Positions 8,482 through 17,185 of a DNA stretch of 55,915 nt are shown here, one piece after another. The notes beneath the pieces are model-generated. The model was given only the letters and a program-made list of their open reading frames with translations. It was not told where the DNA came from and searched no databases. Both the position numbers and the translations under genes were made by a program. Within the stretch, counting starts at the first letter, position 1; each line of letters begins with the position of its first letter. This DNA is from DAISJD01 sp036821645 (GTDB lineage Bacteria; Pseudomonadota; Alphaproteobacteria; ATCC43930; CGMCC-115725), in contig DAISJD010000007.1 in assembly GCA_036821645.1 (NCBI GenBank), positions 1 through 55,915 on the forward strand. The letters run 5' to 3'.

Positions 8482-8907
8482 TTAACGATCCGAGCCCCCG
8501 GACTGATAGGGAACAGGTTTTGCGGAACCCGCAGCGATTTCCTTGATCAACGCCTTGAGCGCCGTAAAGTCAATCGGTTTCAAAAGATAATTCGTTGCGC
8601 CCCGCTCGGCGGCGATCCGACGCCGTTCCGCATCGCCGTAAGCGGTCACCATCACCACATGCAATTCGGGACGTCTTTGTTTCAAAGTTCCGAGCAATTC
8701 AAGCCCATCCATGCCAGGCATATTGATATCCGTGAGAATCAGAACCGGCTCGGGACTTACCCCCCCTTCGATCTTTGATAGAGCCTCTTCACCCGATTGT
8801 GCGAAATGCAACGTACATTCACCATTGCGCACTTCGCGCCGAAACCGTTGCTGAAATAAATCAACAACATCGGGTTCATCATCGACCACAAAGAAACTCA
8901 AGGTCAT
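8482..8907 (-). CDS. Single-domain response regulator (CheY-like)
   Basis: A 141-residue stand-alone receiver domain: acidic pair D9/D10, phospho-acceptor D60 (ILTDINMPGMDG), the Thr of VTAYGD and the conserved Lys in LLKPIDF. There is no output domain. Its sequence runs closely parallel to the receiver of the next gene, including FRREVRNGE versus FRRVIRRGE and the shared KPIDF, so the pair probably arose by duplication. A GGGAGAA ribosome-binding site precedes the ATG. It may act as a phosphate sink or as a competing partner for the cyclase-linked receiver (inference). Confidence 0.93.
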   Translation of the reverse strand: MTLSFFVVDDEPDVVDLFQQRFRREVRNGECTLHFAQSGEEALSKIEGGVSPEPVLILTDINMPGMDGLELLGTLKQRRPELHVVMVTAYGDAERRRIAAERGATNYLLKPIDFTALKALIKEIAAGSAKPVPYQSGGSDR

Positions 8908-9333
8908 AAAAGGTTCTCCCGTTCCTGACCGAGACCCCCGATTTTACAAGAGCTTTGGCTTTGGATCATCATCGTGAAAAGAGAATCGCACAGGATGCGT
9001 ACCGAGTTCCCTGATTTAGACCGACCGCCTAGCTTAGACCGACCGACAGTGTCATTTAACAAATTCACGCCCTCAAGACCAGAGCCTAAACCAAAAACCC
9101 GCCAACGGCCTGATAACTCACGCGCGATGACCAAAATTCATGCCGAACAAGGATACGGGCAAATCATGCGCCCGATCAAGCCTCTCTCTCCATACCGTGA
9201 TTGGACTAATATTGACAGAGCCATAATGGCATAACGCGCCGCATCAACACTGATACAAACATTCAGTTCTTCAAGCGTCAAGGAACAATACAACCAGGCC
9301 CCGCGTCTCATCAACCCACCAGCGGGTGTCTTG
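8908..9333. other. Intergenic region upstream of the response-regulator pair
   Basis: About 425 bases that must contain the promoter of the response-regulator operon. Apart from a pair of 12-base direct repeats (listed separately) I see no gene, hairpin terminator or RNA. Confidence 0.5.
9016..9045. repeat. Two 12-base direct repeats
   Basis: TTAGACCGACCG occurs at 9016-9027 and again at 9034-9045, an 18-base repeat period. It lies ~110-140 bases upstream of the response-regulator start. Direct repeats at this spacing often bind response-regulator dimers; that is inference only. Confidence 0.5.
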
Positions 9334-9945
9334 CTAAGGGGTGGCATAAGAACGACGCAAAAGACCGCGCACCCGCCGCCTCAAACGCCAGACCAAAGGG
9401 GCCATCTCCTCAATCACCTCATCCCGTCGGATCGCGGTGGCAAAAACGGGGCCCGGCAAATCCGTCACCGCTTCTGCCCGAACGAAAAGAAAGCAGCCAT
9501 AGCGTATTTCCGGCAAGATGCTCGCCTCGGCTTGGATCACCGATCGGATCACATCGAACATGTACCAGTCTTTTTCAGAAAAACGCTGGCGCCAGAACCC
9601 GCACCCATCCGGCATCGGCCCATCCGGCGGTCCCATCGTCATGAAACAAACCCGATCGCCCCAGGCGGCAAGACGGGCGACCAGACTTTTGGCCTTTTCT
9701 CCATCGCCGCCTACGCCATGATCATCGTGAATGATGAGGTCGAACCGAACGATCGGCGAGGCCGGCGCATCGAAAGAGGCAACGGCCACAAAATCGCCCT
9801 GACCGATCCCCTGCCACGCACGGCGCCAAACCTCGCCGTCACGTCCCACGTAAAGGACTGATTTCGCATTTAAAACGCGTGTCACCCGATGAAGAAACAA
9901 CGCAATCCCCGTGTGAGGGGTCGCCTCTTCGCCGACATCGGGCAT
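9334..9945 (-). CDS. Hypothetical protein, possible methyltransferase-like fold
   Basis: A 203-residue protein I do not recognise. It has a segment FDLIIHDDHGVGGDG followed by a strand-like VCFMTMGPP, which resembles the second half of a Rossmann-type methyltransferase, and a basic C-terminal tail rich in Arg. No clear glycine-rich SAM motif is visible, although LNAKSVLYVGRDGE could be a degenerate one. I preferred the ATG at 9945, which has GAGGAAGAG upstream, over a TTG further out. It is transcribed away from the nitroreductase side and is not clearly in an operon. Confidence 0.6.
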   Translation of the reverse strand: MPDVGEEATPHTGIALFLHRVTRVLNAKSVLYVGRDGEVWRRAWQGIGQGDFVAVASFDAPASPIVRFDLIIHDDHGVGGDGEKAKSLVARLAAWGDRVCFMTMGPPDGPMPDGCGFWRQRFSEKDWYMFDVIRSVIQAEASILPEIRYGCFLFVRAEAVTDLPGPVFATAIRRDEVIEEMAPLVWRLRRRVRGLLRRSYATP

Positions 9946-10206
9946 CGTCCGCGTCCGCTCTTCCTCTGTATCGACGAACAATTTTTCGGCCCCTGTGGCT
10001 CATGCTGTGTCACGGTCCCGCCTCACCTGTCGTCACCTGCCGAGATCGGGACCTTGTACAGGGGTAAAACCAAGAGAGCGTCGGCAACGATCACACAAAC
10101 GACGAGCATGAAACATGATCATGGCTGTTTCATAGCACAGCATAAGGACCAGAACAGTGGTTTCCTGCGTTGGGGCGGCGCAAAAAATTCGGCGGCACGC
10201 ATCGTT

Positions 10207-11280
10207 TTAGCGCGCGTGAAGACGGATTACATCCGAAACGGGCCGCCGCGCGCTGGGCTTCACGACTGGACCATACCCAAGCCGCAGCAGAAGCTGGGGA
10301 TAAAGTCGCCCCTCCCGTTGCAGATTGACCCGCAAACTCGGCACCTCAATCGCCTGATTCAAAAAGGCCGCCGCCGCCCCCCACGCCGTTACGGTCAAGA
10401 GCAATGCCGCAAGGGCCCTGCCGGTTTCGACCCAATCGGCATGCCGGTCGCCCGCAGTCGATAACAGACCGAAGATCGGCGTATGAGCGGCTAATTGCCG
10501 GTCGCGCGCAGCGATACCACGACCCATATCGATATTGCGAATCAACAGGGCCTCAACTGGCGCAAACAAGACGGCGCCAGGATATCCGCTGGCCGACAAG
10601 CCGTCGCCCGATCCGATGCGATGAATCCAAGTGGAGAGTTCGGCCCGGAACAAAGGATCGGCAAATTGCTGCATATCGGCCATCCCCGTCAGTTCCGCCA
10701 CAGCAAGGCGGTGCGTTTCATCGGAAATCAGTTTGAGATCGACATTGAAAGGGACAACGGAATGCTGCCAAGCCTCAAGTGCCGCAGGCGGCGGCATCAG
10801 AGGTTCGAACGGCCGCCTTGTCGTGCGGCGGGCCTGGATCGCAGCAAACACCATACGGTCATGCGGACTGGGCGACCGCGTCCCCGTCACGCAGAGCCGT
10901 GCGATAAAATCCGCCTCATCGCCCAGTACGGCCATCGTGCAGGTATGGTCAAAACCGAACCGACGCAGCGCCAAGGCCAAAAATTCGAGGGCGGCACCGC
11001 ACGAGATCAGTAACTCGCGATCCTCAGGGTCGACATGGGCAAGACGACGACTGCGATCCGCATAGAGGGCAACGGCAGATTCTTCGATCACGAAAAGCCA
11101 AGGCTGCGCATTATGCGCCGAAGGCGCCAACACGGCATAGGCAATGAGAAACCGCATTTTCTCGTAAAAATCGCCATCTTCCGGGAAATCTTCCGCACAG
11201 ATCTGCCAAGATCCCGATGTCCGATCATAAGTCGGCGAGGCTTTCTTGTCGCTCATATGGTCCAGTTGTTCTTGCGCCAT
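10207..11280 (-). CDS. Acg-type nitroreductase family protein
   Basis: A flavin (FMN) fold protein of the nitroreductase superfamily, Acg (Rv2032-like) branch. The diagnostic block is APSAHNAQPWLFVIEE near residue 45, followed by LYADRSRRLAHVDPEDRELLISCGAALEFL, typical of Acg proteins. A second half with RRTTRRPFEP supports the duplicated nitroreductase layout of this branch. Acg proteins often bind FMN tightly and may store or shield it; catalytic activity is uncertain. Length is 357 residues from the ATG at 11280. Another ATG lies 8 codons downstream, and a further in-frame start exists upstream, so the exact N-terminus is open. Confidence 0.82.
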   Translation of the reverse strand: MAQEQLDHMSDKKASPTYDRTSGSWQICAEDFPEDGDFYEKMRFLIAYAVLAPSAHNAQPWLFVIEESAVALYADRSRRLAHVDPEDRELLISCGAALEFLALALRRFGFDHTCTMAVLGDEADFIARLCVTGTRSPSPHDRMVFAAIQARRTTRRPFEPLMPPPAALEAWQHSVVPFNVDLKLISDETHRLAVAELTGMADMQQFADPLFRAELSTWIHRIGSGDGLSASGYPGAVLFAPVEALLIRNIDMGRGIAARDRQLAAHTPIFGLLSTAGDRHADWVETGRALAALLLTVTAWGAAAAFLNQAIEVPSLRVNLQREGRLYPQLLLRLGYGPVVKPSARRPVSDVIRLHAR

Positions 11281-11412
11281 GACCCATCCGCCCCACAACA
11301 GAAAGCGAAACGGTGACACAGACCGCAGGCACCAACATTGATCGATATCAAGAATGACGCAAGAACGCCGATCCTCTTGCCGATCTTATTTAAGCGACCA
11401 AGAATGACGACT

Positions 11413-12288
11413 CTAACCTTTGTAGAATTTGTCGCCCCGAAAATAATGGTTAAAATACTTCTCGGTAATCATATCGGTCACGACGATGATACAAACATCG
11501 GTCGTTTGAAATTCTGGATCGATCACGGCGCCGTCGCCGATATAACCGCCCAGCCGCAAATAGCCCTTGATCAAGGGCGGAAGTGCCGACAAGGTCGCGC
11601 GGGCATCCAATTCGGCAACGGCCGCCTGGGTATCGACATCGCGTTCCGGCAAGAGATCCGTACGGACATAACGATCCGGTAAAGCGCGCGCACGAACATG
11701 GGCCGGCGCCAAATGGTTATAATGCAAATATGAAAGGGGGCGAGCCAAAGACTGCGGGTCGATACCGGGCAAACTGGCACAGCCGAACAAGACCTTCACA
11801 TCGTAATGAATGGCATAAGCCCCGATGCCGCGCCATAAAAGCTGCATCGTCTGCCAATTGCGGTGCGGCGCCTCAACGCAGGCGCGGCCCAGTTCCATAA
11901 TCTCGCCCTTCACATTGAGAAGCGGCGTAATGTCGAACTCGGTTGCCGTGTAGAAACCACCATTTTGCTCAGCCGCCGCCCGACGCATCAGGCGATAGGT
12001 TCCGATGACCGTCGGTTCCGTACCATCGGCCGGGTGATTGAGTACCAGCAAGTGATCGCAATACGCATCGAACCGATCGAAATCGCGGCGCACGGCCACC
12101 ATTTCCGGGCGAGGCTTTGCGTTCATTTCTTCATAGAAAACACGATAGCGCAGAGTCTGCGCTGCTATGACGTCTCGCTCGCACCGGGCCAAACGAACTT
12201 CGAGGTCGCCCGCGCGAATACCGTCGATGATCGAAGCCCTCAGACCTGTGGCGACCCGGTCCCCTTGTCGAGCGGCAGTTTCAACCAT
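11413..12288 (-). CDS. olsB: OlsB-like ornithine acyl-ACP N-acyltransferase
   Basis: A GNAT-fold acyltransferase of the hemolysin/OlsB type. OlsB transfers a 3-hydroxyacyl group from ACP to ornithine, making lyso-ornithine lipid, a phosphate-free membrane lipid. Supporting blocks are RYRVFYEEM near residue 45, FDRFDAYCDHLLV, IGTYRLMR, MELGRACVEAPHR and the late KGYLRLGGYIGDGAVIDPEF stretch. Length of 291 residues fits the family. The ATG at 12288 has AAGGAG five bases upstream and fits family N-termini better than the longer frame. The usual partner olsA (second acylation) is not in this window. It faces away from fusA. Confidence 0.85.
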   Translation of the reverse strand: MVETAARQGDRVATGLRASIIDGIRAGDLEVRLARCERDVIAAQTLRYRVFYEEMNAKPRPEMVAVRRDFDRFDAYCDHLLVLNHPADGTEPTVIGTYRLMRRAAAEQNGGFYTATEFDITPLLNVKGEIMELGRACVEAPHRNWQTMQLLWRGIGAYAIHYDVKVLFGCASLPGIDPQSLARPLSYLHYNHLAPAHVRARALPDRYVRTDLLPERDVDTQAAVAELDARATLSALPPLIKGYLRLGGYIGDGAVIDPEFQTTDVCIIVVTDMITEKYFNHYFRGDKFYKG

Positions 12289-12968
12289 TACGACTCCTTG
12301 ATACGTGCACCATGACGACACAAGATTTGTGCTCTGATGAAGCGATGAAACGACAAAACGCCGACTGTTAAACCGTCATTATCGAAAATCTGACGGATTT
12401 TATCATAAACTGTCGATAAACGCCATCGTTACATCATCCGTGCGAATGACCGCCGCCAATCCCCCCGCAGAACGCCGGGCATCAGCCTAGTCATCGCTGA
12501 CTTCTAAGATAAAAACCGCACTCATGCAAGTTTTATAGATTTTTACCCCGACGCCCGCTTGCCCCTTGTTCTCCTGAACGATGGGACCAAGGTGCTATCA
12601 CAGTGCGCCGACCCGATCCAAGCGCTGCACGCAATCCGAGATGCCGAACCAGGATGCGTTACCCGATCCTGGCCCTGAAAGTCACCTCAATCCTGAACAT
12701 GACAGGATTGAACTCCATTTCCCTTTTCGTTTTCTTGACAGAAAAACCATCCTATGTCCTATTGCGCCGCGTCGGTACCGAGATAGGTCGGTGCCCTCTT
12801 CGGTTTTGACTGACCCGACAGTTTGACTGCCGTCTCTCAAAATCGGGGAATGCCCCTTATCGCGGCACTGCTATTCTGGATATTTTCTTGGATAGCGACC
12901 ACGAGATCGACACCGCTTTTCCCGTTTCCACGACCATCATTCGGTCGAGCACCGACCAGGAGCCTACA
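12289..12968. other. Divergent promoter region, olsB and fusA
   Basis: About 680 bases between divergent genes. A good -35 box (TTGACA, 12735-12740) sits ~230 bases before fusA, but the matching -10 is poor (CTATTG-like near 12759). A small inverted repeat, AAAATC-N5-GATTTT, lies near 12385-12401 on the olsB side. Short open frames here have no ribosome-binding site or codon bias I would trust. No riboswitch recognised. Confidence 0.5.
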
Positions 12969-15089
12969 GTGGCACGCAAGACGCCCCTCAAGGATATGCG
13001 CAACATCGGCATCATTGCGCATGTCGACGCCGGAAAAACCACCACCACCGAGCGCATTCTCTATTACACGGGGCGCAGCCATAAGATCGGCGAGGTCCAT
13101 GACGGTGCCGCCACGACCGATTACATGGAACAAGAACAAAAGCGCGGGATCACAATTCAGTCCGCTGCTGTGACCGTGTTCTGGAAAGACCATCAGATCA
13201 ACGTTATCGACACCCCAGGCCACGTCGATTTCACGATCGAAGTCAATCGGTCGCTGCGCGTGCTCGACGGTGCCGTCGTCGTGTTCGACGGCGTTGCCGG
13301 TGTCGAACCGCAATCCGAAACCAATTGGCGTCTTGCGGACAATTACAACGTCCCCCGCATGTGCTACGTCAACAAGATGGATCGCAGCGGTGCGAATTTC
13401 CGCCGTTGCGTCGATATGATCCGCAATCGCCTGGGTTCCGTGCCGCTCTGCCTGCAACTGCCCATCGGTTCCGAGGATAATTTTCGCGGCATGATCGACC
13501 TCGTCGAAATGAAGGCCCTCGTATGGCATTCGGACGAGAAAGACGCGCCTTGGGAATTGTGGGAGATCAACGACGATCTCGCCAAAAAACTTAAGATTGA
13601 GGTGAAGGAAGATCTGGATATCCTGAAGGATGTCGATACTTACCGCCAGACCCTGATCGAGACGGCGCTCGAATGCGACGACGAAGCGCTTGAAAAATAC
13701 CTCGAAACCAATGAACCGCCTTCGGTCGAAACTCTGAAGGCCTGCATCCGCCGTGGCACCTTGATCGGGGCCTTTACGCCGGTCATGTGCGGCTCTTCCT
13801 TCAAGAACAAGGGCGTGCAGCAAGTTCTCGATGCCGTCATCGATTATCTGCCGGCCCCGACCGACGTCGAAGCCATCAAGACGGTCGATGAAGAAGGCAA
13901 CCCGATCGGCGAACGTACCTGTTCCGACGACGAGCCCTTCTCGGCACTGGCCTTCAAGGTGATCAACAACCAATTCGGTGCCTTGACCTTTGCCCGCGTC
14001 TATTCCGGCGTCGCGACCAAGGGCATGACGCTCTTGAACTCGACTCGCGGCAAGAAGGAACGGATCGGTCGCATGGTCGAAGTGTTCGCCAAGGACACGA
14101 ACCCGATCGAAGAAACCCGCGCCGGTGACATTATCGCCTTCGTTTCCCTGTCGGAAACCGAAACGGGCGATACGCTGTGCGACATCAATCACCCGGTGAT
14201 CCTCGAACGGATGAAATTCCCCGACCCCGTCATTTCCGTGTCCGTCGAAGCAAAATCGAAGGGCGATCAGGAAAAGCTGGGCCAGGCGCTCGGCAAGATG
14301 GTCCGGGCCGATCCTTCCTTGCGTCTTGAACTCGACAAGGAAACCGGTCAGACGATTCTGCGCGGTATGGGTGAATTGCATCTCGAAATTACCATCGACC
14401 GTATCCGCACGGAATATGGCGTGGAAGCGAATGTGGGTCGTCCGCAGGTTGCCTATCGCGAAACGATCAGTGCCCCCGTCGAACATATCTATACCCACAA
14501 GAAGCAAACCGGCGGTTCGGGTCAATACGCCGAAGTCAAGATCCAGTTTGCCCCGCAAGAACGCGGCAAGGGTTTCACCTTTGTCGACAAGATCGTGGGC
14601 GGCTCGATCCCGCGCGAATTTATCCCGGCTGTTGAATATGGTCTCGAAGTGCAAAAGGAAGACGGCGTCCTTGCCGGGTTCCCGACCGTCGACTTTAGCT
14701 GTACCCTGGTTGATGGTAAGTACCATGACGTCGACTCTTCGGCCATCGCGTTCGAAATTGCCGCCCGTGCCTGCTTCCGCGAAGCCATGCGTAAGGCCAA
14801 TCCAATCCTGCTCGAACCGGTGATGAAGGTCGAAGTCGTCACCCCGGAAAATCACCTGGGCGACGTGATCGGCGACTTGAACCGTCGGCGCGGCATGATC
14901 TTGGGTCAATTGGATCGCGGTCTCAATCTCGCGGTCGAAGCCAATGTCCCGCTGTCGGAAATGTTTGGTTACATCGGCGATTTGCGTTCCATGACCTCCG
15001 GTCGTGCAACCTTCACGATGGAATTCAGCCATTACGAACAGGTTCCTCGTCAGGTTGTCGACGAAATCGTGTCTGCCCGTTCCAAATAA
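12969..15089 (+). CDS. fusA: Translation elongation factor G
   Basis: GTPase that moves tRNA and mRNA through the ribosome after peptide bond formation. All G motifs are visible: P-loop AHVDAGKT (~residue 17), the DYMEQEQKRGIT switch region, DTPGHVDF, and NKMD. The later domains include GGSGQYAEVKIQF (domain IV) and GDVIGDLNRRRG (domain V). The GTG at 12969 with CAGGAG upstream gives 706 residues starting VARKTPLKD, the usual EF-G start; the longer ATG frame is rejected. The gene stands alone, with no rpsL, rpsG or tuf beside it, so it may be a second EF-G copy. It ends in a strong terminator. Confidence 0.95.
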   Translation: MARKTPLKDMRNIGIIAHVDAGKTTTTERILYYTGRSHKIGEVHDGAATTDYMEQEQKRGITIQSAAVTVFWKDHQINVIDTPGHVDFTIEVNRSLRVLDGAVVVFDGVAGVEPQSETNWRLADNYNVPRMCYVNKMDRSGANFRRCVDMIRNRLGSVPLCLQLPIGSEDNFRGMIDLVEMKALVWHSDEKDAPWELWEINDDLAKKLKIEVKEDLDILKDVDTYRQTLIETALECDDEALEKYLETNEPPSVETLKACIRRGTLIGAFTPVMCGSSFKNKGVQQVLDAVIDYLPAPTDVEAIKTVDEEGNPIGERTCSDDEPFSALAFKVINNQFGALTFARVYSGVATKGMTLLNSTRGKKERIGRMVEVFAKDTNPIEETRAGDIIAFVSLSETETGDTLCDINHPVILERMKFPDPVISVSVEAKSKGDQEKLGQALGKMVRADPSLRLELDKETGQTILRGMGELHLEITIDRIRTEYGVEANVGRPQVAYRETISAPVEHIYTHKKQTGGSGQYAEVKIQFAPQERGKGFTFVDKIVGGSIPREFIPAVEYGLEVQKEDGVLAGFPTVDFSCTLVDGKYHDVDSSAIAFEIAARACFREAMRKANPILLEPVMKVEVVTPENHLGDVIGDLNRRRGMILGQLDRGLNLAVEANVPLSEMFGYIGDLRSMTSGRATFTMEFSHYEQVPRQVVDEIVSARSK

Positions 15090-15109
15090 CGGGTCTTTAC
15101 GGTTCAGTA

Positions 15110-15150
15110 AAAAAACGGCGGCGTTTTGTCAGAAACGCCGCCGTTTTTTA
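15110..15150 (+). terminator. Terminator of fusA
   Basis: Perfect stem AAACGGCGGCGTTT-type arm paired with its complement, a 6-base loop, then a T-run (15143-15150), ~20 bases after the fusA stop. Confidence 0.9.
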
Positions 15151-15242
15151 TGACATCCCCCCCGTTCATCCCTTGTCTGGATCGATACGATCCCCACATA
15201 AAGGCGAGAGACACAGCACGAGCCCCCCTGAAGGACATTGTC

Positions 15243-15656
15243 ATGGCTGGGTTCACCCCCTGGAAAACCAAGCGCCATCTGCAATATATGATTGCCGTCT
15301 GCGGCCTTTTGCCAATCTCGGCCGGTCTTGCCGGGGTTGCGTTCGGTCCTGACTTCATCGCCGACGGCACCGGTCTTTCAGCCCCTTTGGATAGTCATTT
15401 TCGCTATCTTTCAGGCTTGCTCGTCGGCCTTGGCCTTTCGTTCTGGTTCCTCATTCCCACAATCGACCGACAAGGGCCGATGCTGCGCCGCTTGGTTGCG
15501 ATTGTCTTGTTGGGCGGTCTTGGACGGGTCTTTTCGCTCATCGAAGTCGGATACCCGGATTTGGGTATGACGGCGGGTTTGGTCATGGAATTGGTCGTCG
15601 CACCCTCGATCGTTTTCTGCCAATGGCGTCTTGCCAAAGCATCGGCGACGCGATGA
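15243..15656 (+). CDS. DUF4345 membrane protein
   Basis: A 137-residue protein with about four hydrophobic helices: residues ~15-35, ~55-75, ~85-105 and ~110-125. The pattern YLSGLLVGLGLSFWFLIP and the later GGLGRVFSLIEVG is typical of DUF4345 proteins, small inner-membrane proteins of unknown role. The ATG at 15243 is supported by AAGGA 8 bases upstream; a longer in-frame start overlaps the fusA terminator and is rejected. Convergent with the alcohol dehydrogenase gene. Confidence 0.82.
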   Translation: MAGFTPWKTKRHLQYMIAVCGLLPISAGLAGVAFGPDFIADGTGLSAPLDSHFRYLSGLLVGLGLSFWFLIPTIDRQGPMLRRLVAIVLLGGLGRVFSLIEVGYPDLGMTAGLVMELVVAPSIVFCQWRLAKASATR

Positions 15657-15727
15657 GCCCCATGGGCAACGAGCCATGATTGCGATCCCCGCTGATGACT
15701 GGGTATCGCAGCCGCTGGGGGAGATGA

Positions 15728-16852
15728 TCAAAATTGAACCAATTGCCGTAACGTTGCCCCTGCCGCCAATTGCTCAAAACCGAGATTGATATCCTCGAAC
15801 GGATGGATCTGCCCCAGCAACCGGTCGACAGGCATCCGGGCTTGTTGAAAAAGGGCGATATAGCGGGGAATGTCCCGAATCGGCACGCAGGATCCGATAT
15901 AACTGCCGCGAACGGTCCGCTCTTCCGCCACGAGTTGCGTCAAAGGTAGGGCCCAACGCTGATCGGGATGGGGCAGGCCCGCCGTCACCACCATGCCGCC
16001 GCGCCGCGTTGCCCGCCATGCCGTATCGAACGCGGCCGGGACCCCCGCCATCTCAAAGGCAAAATCGACACCGCCCCTGGTGAGATCCCGGATTTCCTCT
16101 GCCGCACTGGGTCCCGCCGCAACGGTCGCCGTAGCCCCAAGAGTACGGGCCAAGGCCAGTTTTTCCGCCAAGGGATCGACGGCAATCACGGTACTGGCCC
16201 CGGCGGCAACGGCCCCGAGCAAGGCGGCAAGCCCAACCCCCCCAAGACCGACAACGGCAACCCGCGTTCCGGGACTGACGGCCGCCGTATTCACGACGGC
16301 ACCGACCCCGGTCAGCACCGCACACCCGAACAAGGCCGCCTGATCCAGCGGTAAATCACGCGGGATCGGCACGACGGAGCGCCGCGATACCACGGCATGA
16401 CCGGCAAAACCGGAAACGCCCAGATGATGATGCAGGGACAGACCCGTGTGATCGGCGAGACGCCGGTCCCCCGACAACAAGGTACCGGCCCCGTTGGCTG
16501 CTGCCCCCGGTTCGCACAAGGCGGGCCGCCCTTCGGCGCATGGCAGGCAATGTCCGCAACTCGGAACGAACACCATGACGACGGGATCGCCAGGAACGAG
16601 ATCGGTCACACCCGGTCCGCAGGCCACGATGCGACCGGACGCCTCATGCCCAAGCACCATGGGAACGGGCCGGAGTCGATCGCCGTTGATCGTGGACAGG
16701 TCGGAATGACAGAGACCGGCATAGGCCATTGCCACCAAGACCTCACCCGGCCCCGGTTCGCTGAGGGTTATGGTCTCGATCGACAAGGGGGATGTCTCGT
16801 GATACGGGCGTCCGATTCCGTGTTTGCGTAAAATTGCGGCTTTGGTCTGCAC
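15728..16852 (-). CDS. Zinc-dependent alcohol dehydrogenase (MDR family)
   Basis: Medium-chain dehydrogenase that oxidises alcohols to aldehydes with NAD(P)+. Catalytic zinc ligands C48 and H69 (GHEASG) are visible, and the structural zinc site C99/C102/C105/C113 is complete. The nucleotide-binding VAVVGLGGVG motif lies near the middle and is followed by an acidic residue in VDP, which favours NAD+. Length of 374 residues fits the zinc class. The GTG at 16852 has a GGGGGA site upstream and gives the usual QTKAAILR start. It is divergent from the large NRPS-like gene and shares a ~330-base control region with it. The substrate is unknown; a role on alcohols from AlkB is possible (inference). 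Confidence 0.9.
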   Translation of the reverse strand: MQTKAAILRKHGIGRPYHETSPLSIETITLSEPGPGEVLVAMAYAGLCHSDLSTINGDRLRPVPMVLGHEASGRIVACGPGVTDLVPGDPVVMVFVPSCGHCLPCAEGRPALCEPGAAANGAGTLLSGDRRLADHTGLSLHHHLGVSGFAGHAVVSRRSVVPIPRDLPLDQAALFGCAVLTGVGAVVNTAAVSPGTRVAVVGLGGVGLAALLGAVAAGASTVIAVDPLAEKLALARTLGATATVAAGPSAAEEIRDLTRGGVDFAFEMAGVPAAFDTAWRATRRGGMVVTAGLPHPDQRWALPLTQLVAEERTVRGSYIGSCVPIRDIPRYIALFQQARMPVDRLLGQIHPFEDINLGFEQLAAGATLRQLVQF

Positions 16853-17185
16853 GGATTTTCCCCCAGGTTCGATGGCACAGCGGATAAACATCCCCTGATA
16901 GATCGATAATTTTGTGCCTGTTTCATTTTATTTATTCCTCTCAAATTCAGCAATTCACCTGTGCAGTAACTGCAAGTCGCGATACAATGGATCAAACAAA
17001 AAAAAGACATGAACACCCAAGACATTGTAGAGTGATCTCGCAAATGCGATGGCATCACCCTGTTTCACATGGGATGCATTGTTTTTGCCCGGAAACACCA
17101 CTTTCGAACCATATTTTGACAATGAGGGGATGCGCTGAGGCGGATCCTCGTAGATAATTTCGGATCGACGAAAGAAATCACTGCG
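16853..17185. other. Divergent control region, adh and NRPS-like gene
   Basis: About 330 bases that hold promoters for both the alcohol dehydrogenase (left) and the NRPS-like gene (right). It is AT-richer than its flanks and has a central palindrome, listed separately. No gene seen. Confidence 0.55.
16962..16974. promoter_or_regulatory. Palindromic operator candidate
   Basis: TGCAGTAACTGCA is a perfect palindrome around one central base, with 6-base arms. It sits ~110 bases from the dehydrogenase start and ~210 bases from the NRPS-like start, in the shared control region. Its size suits a dimeric repressor or activator, but the regulator is unknown. Confidence 0.45.

Noticed and set aside
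12837..15032. A 731-residue open frame antisense to fusA
   Set aside because: It mirrors the codon pattern of fusA and has no family resemblance, ribosome-binding site or promoter of its own.
15126..15242. Longer start for the DUF4345 protein
   Set aside because: The extension overlaps the fusA terminator hairpin and lacks a ribosome-binding site; the ATG at 15243 has both a site and the expected N-terminus.
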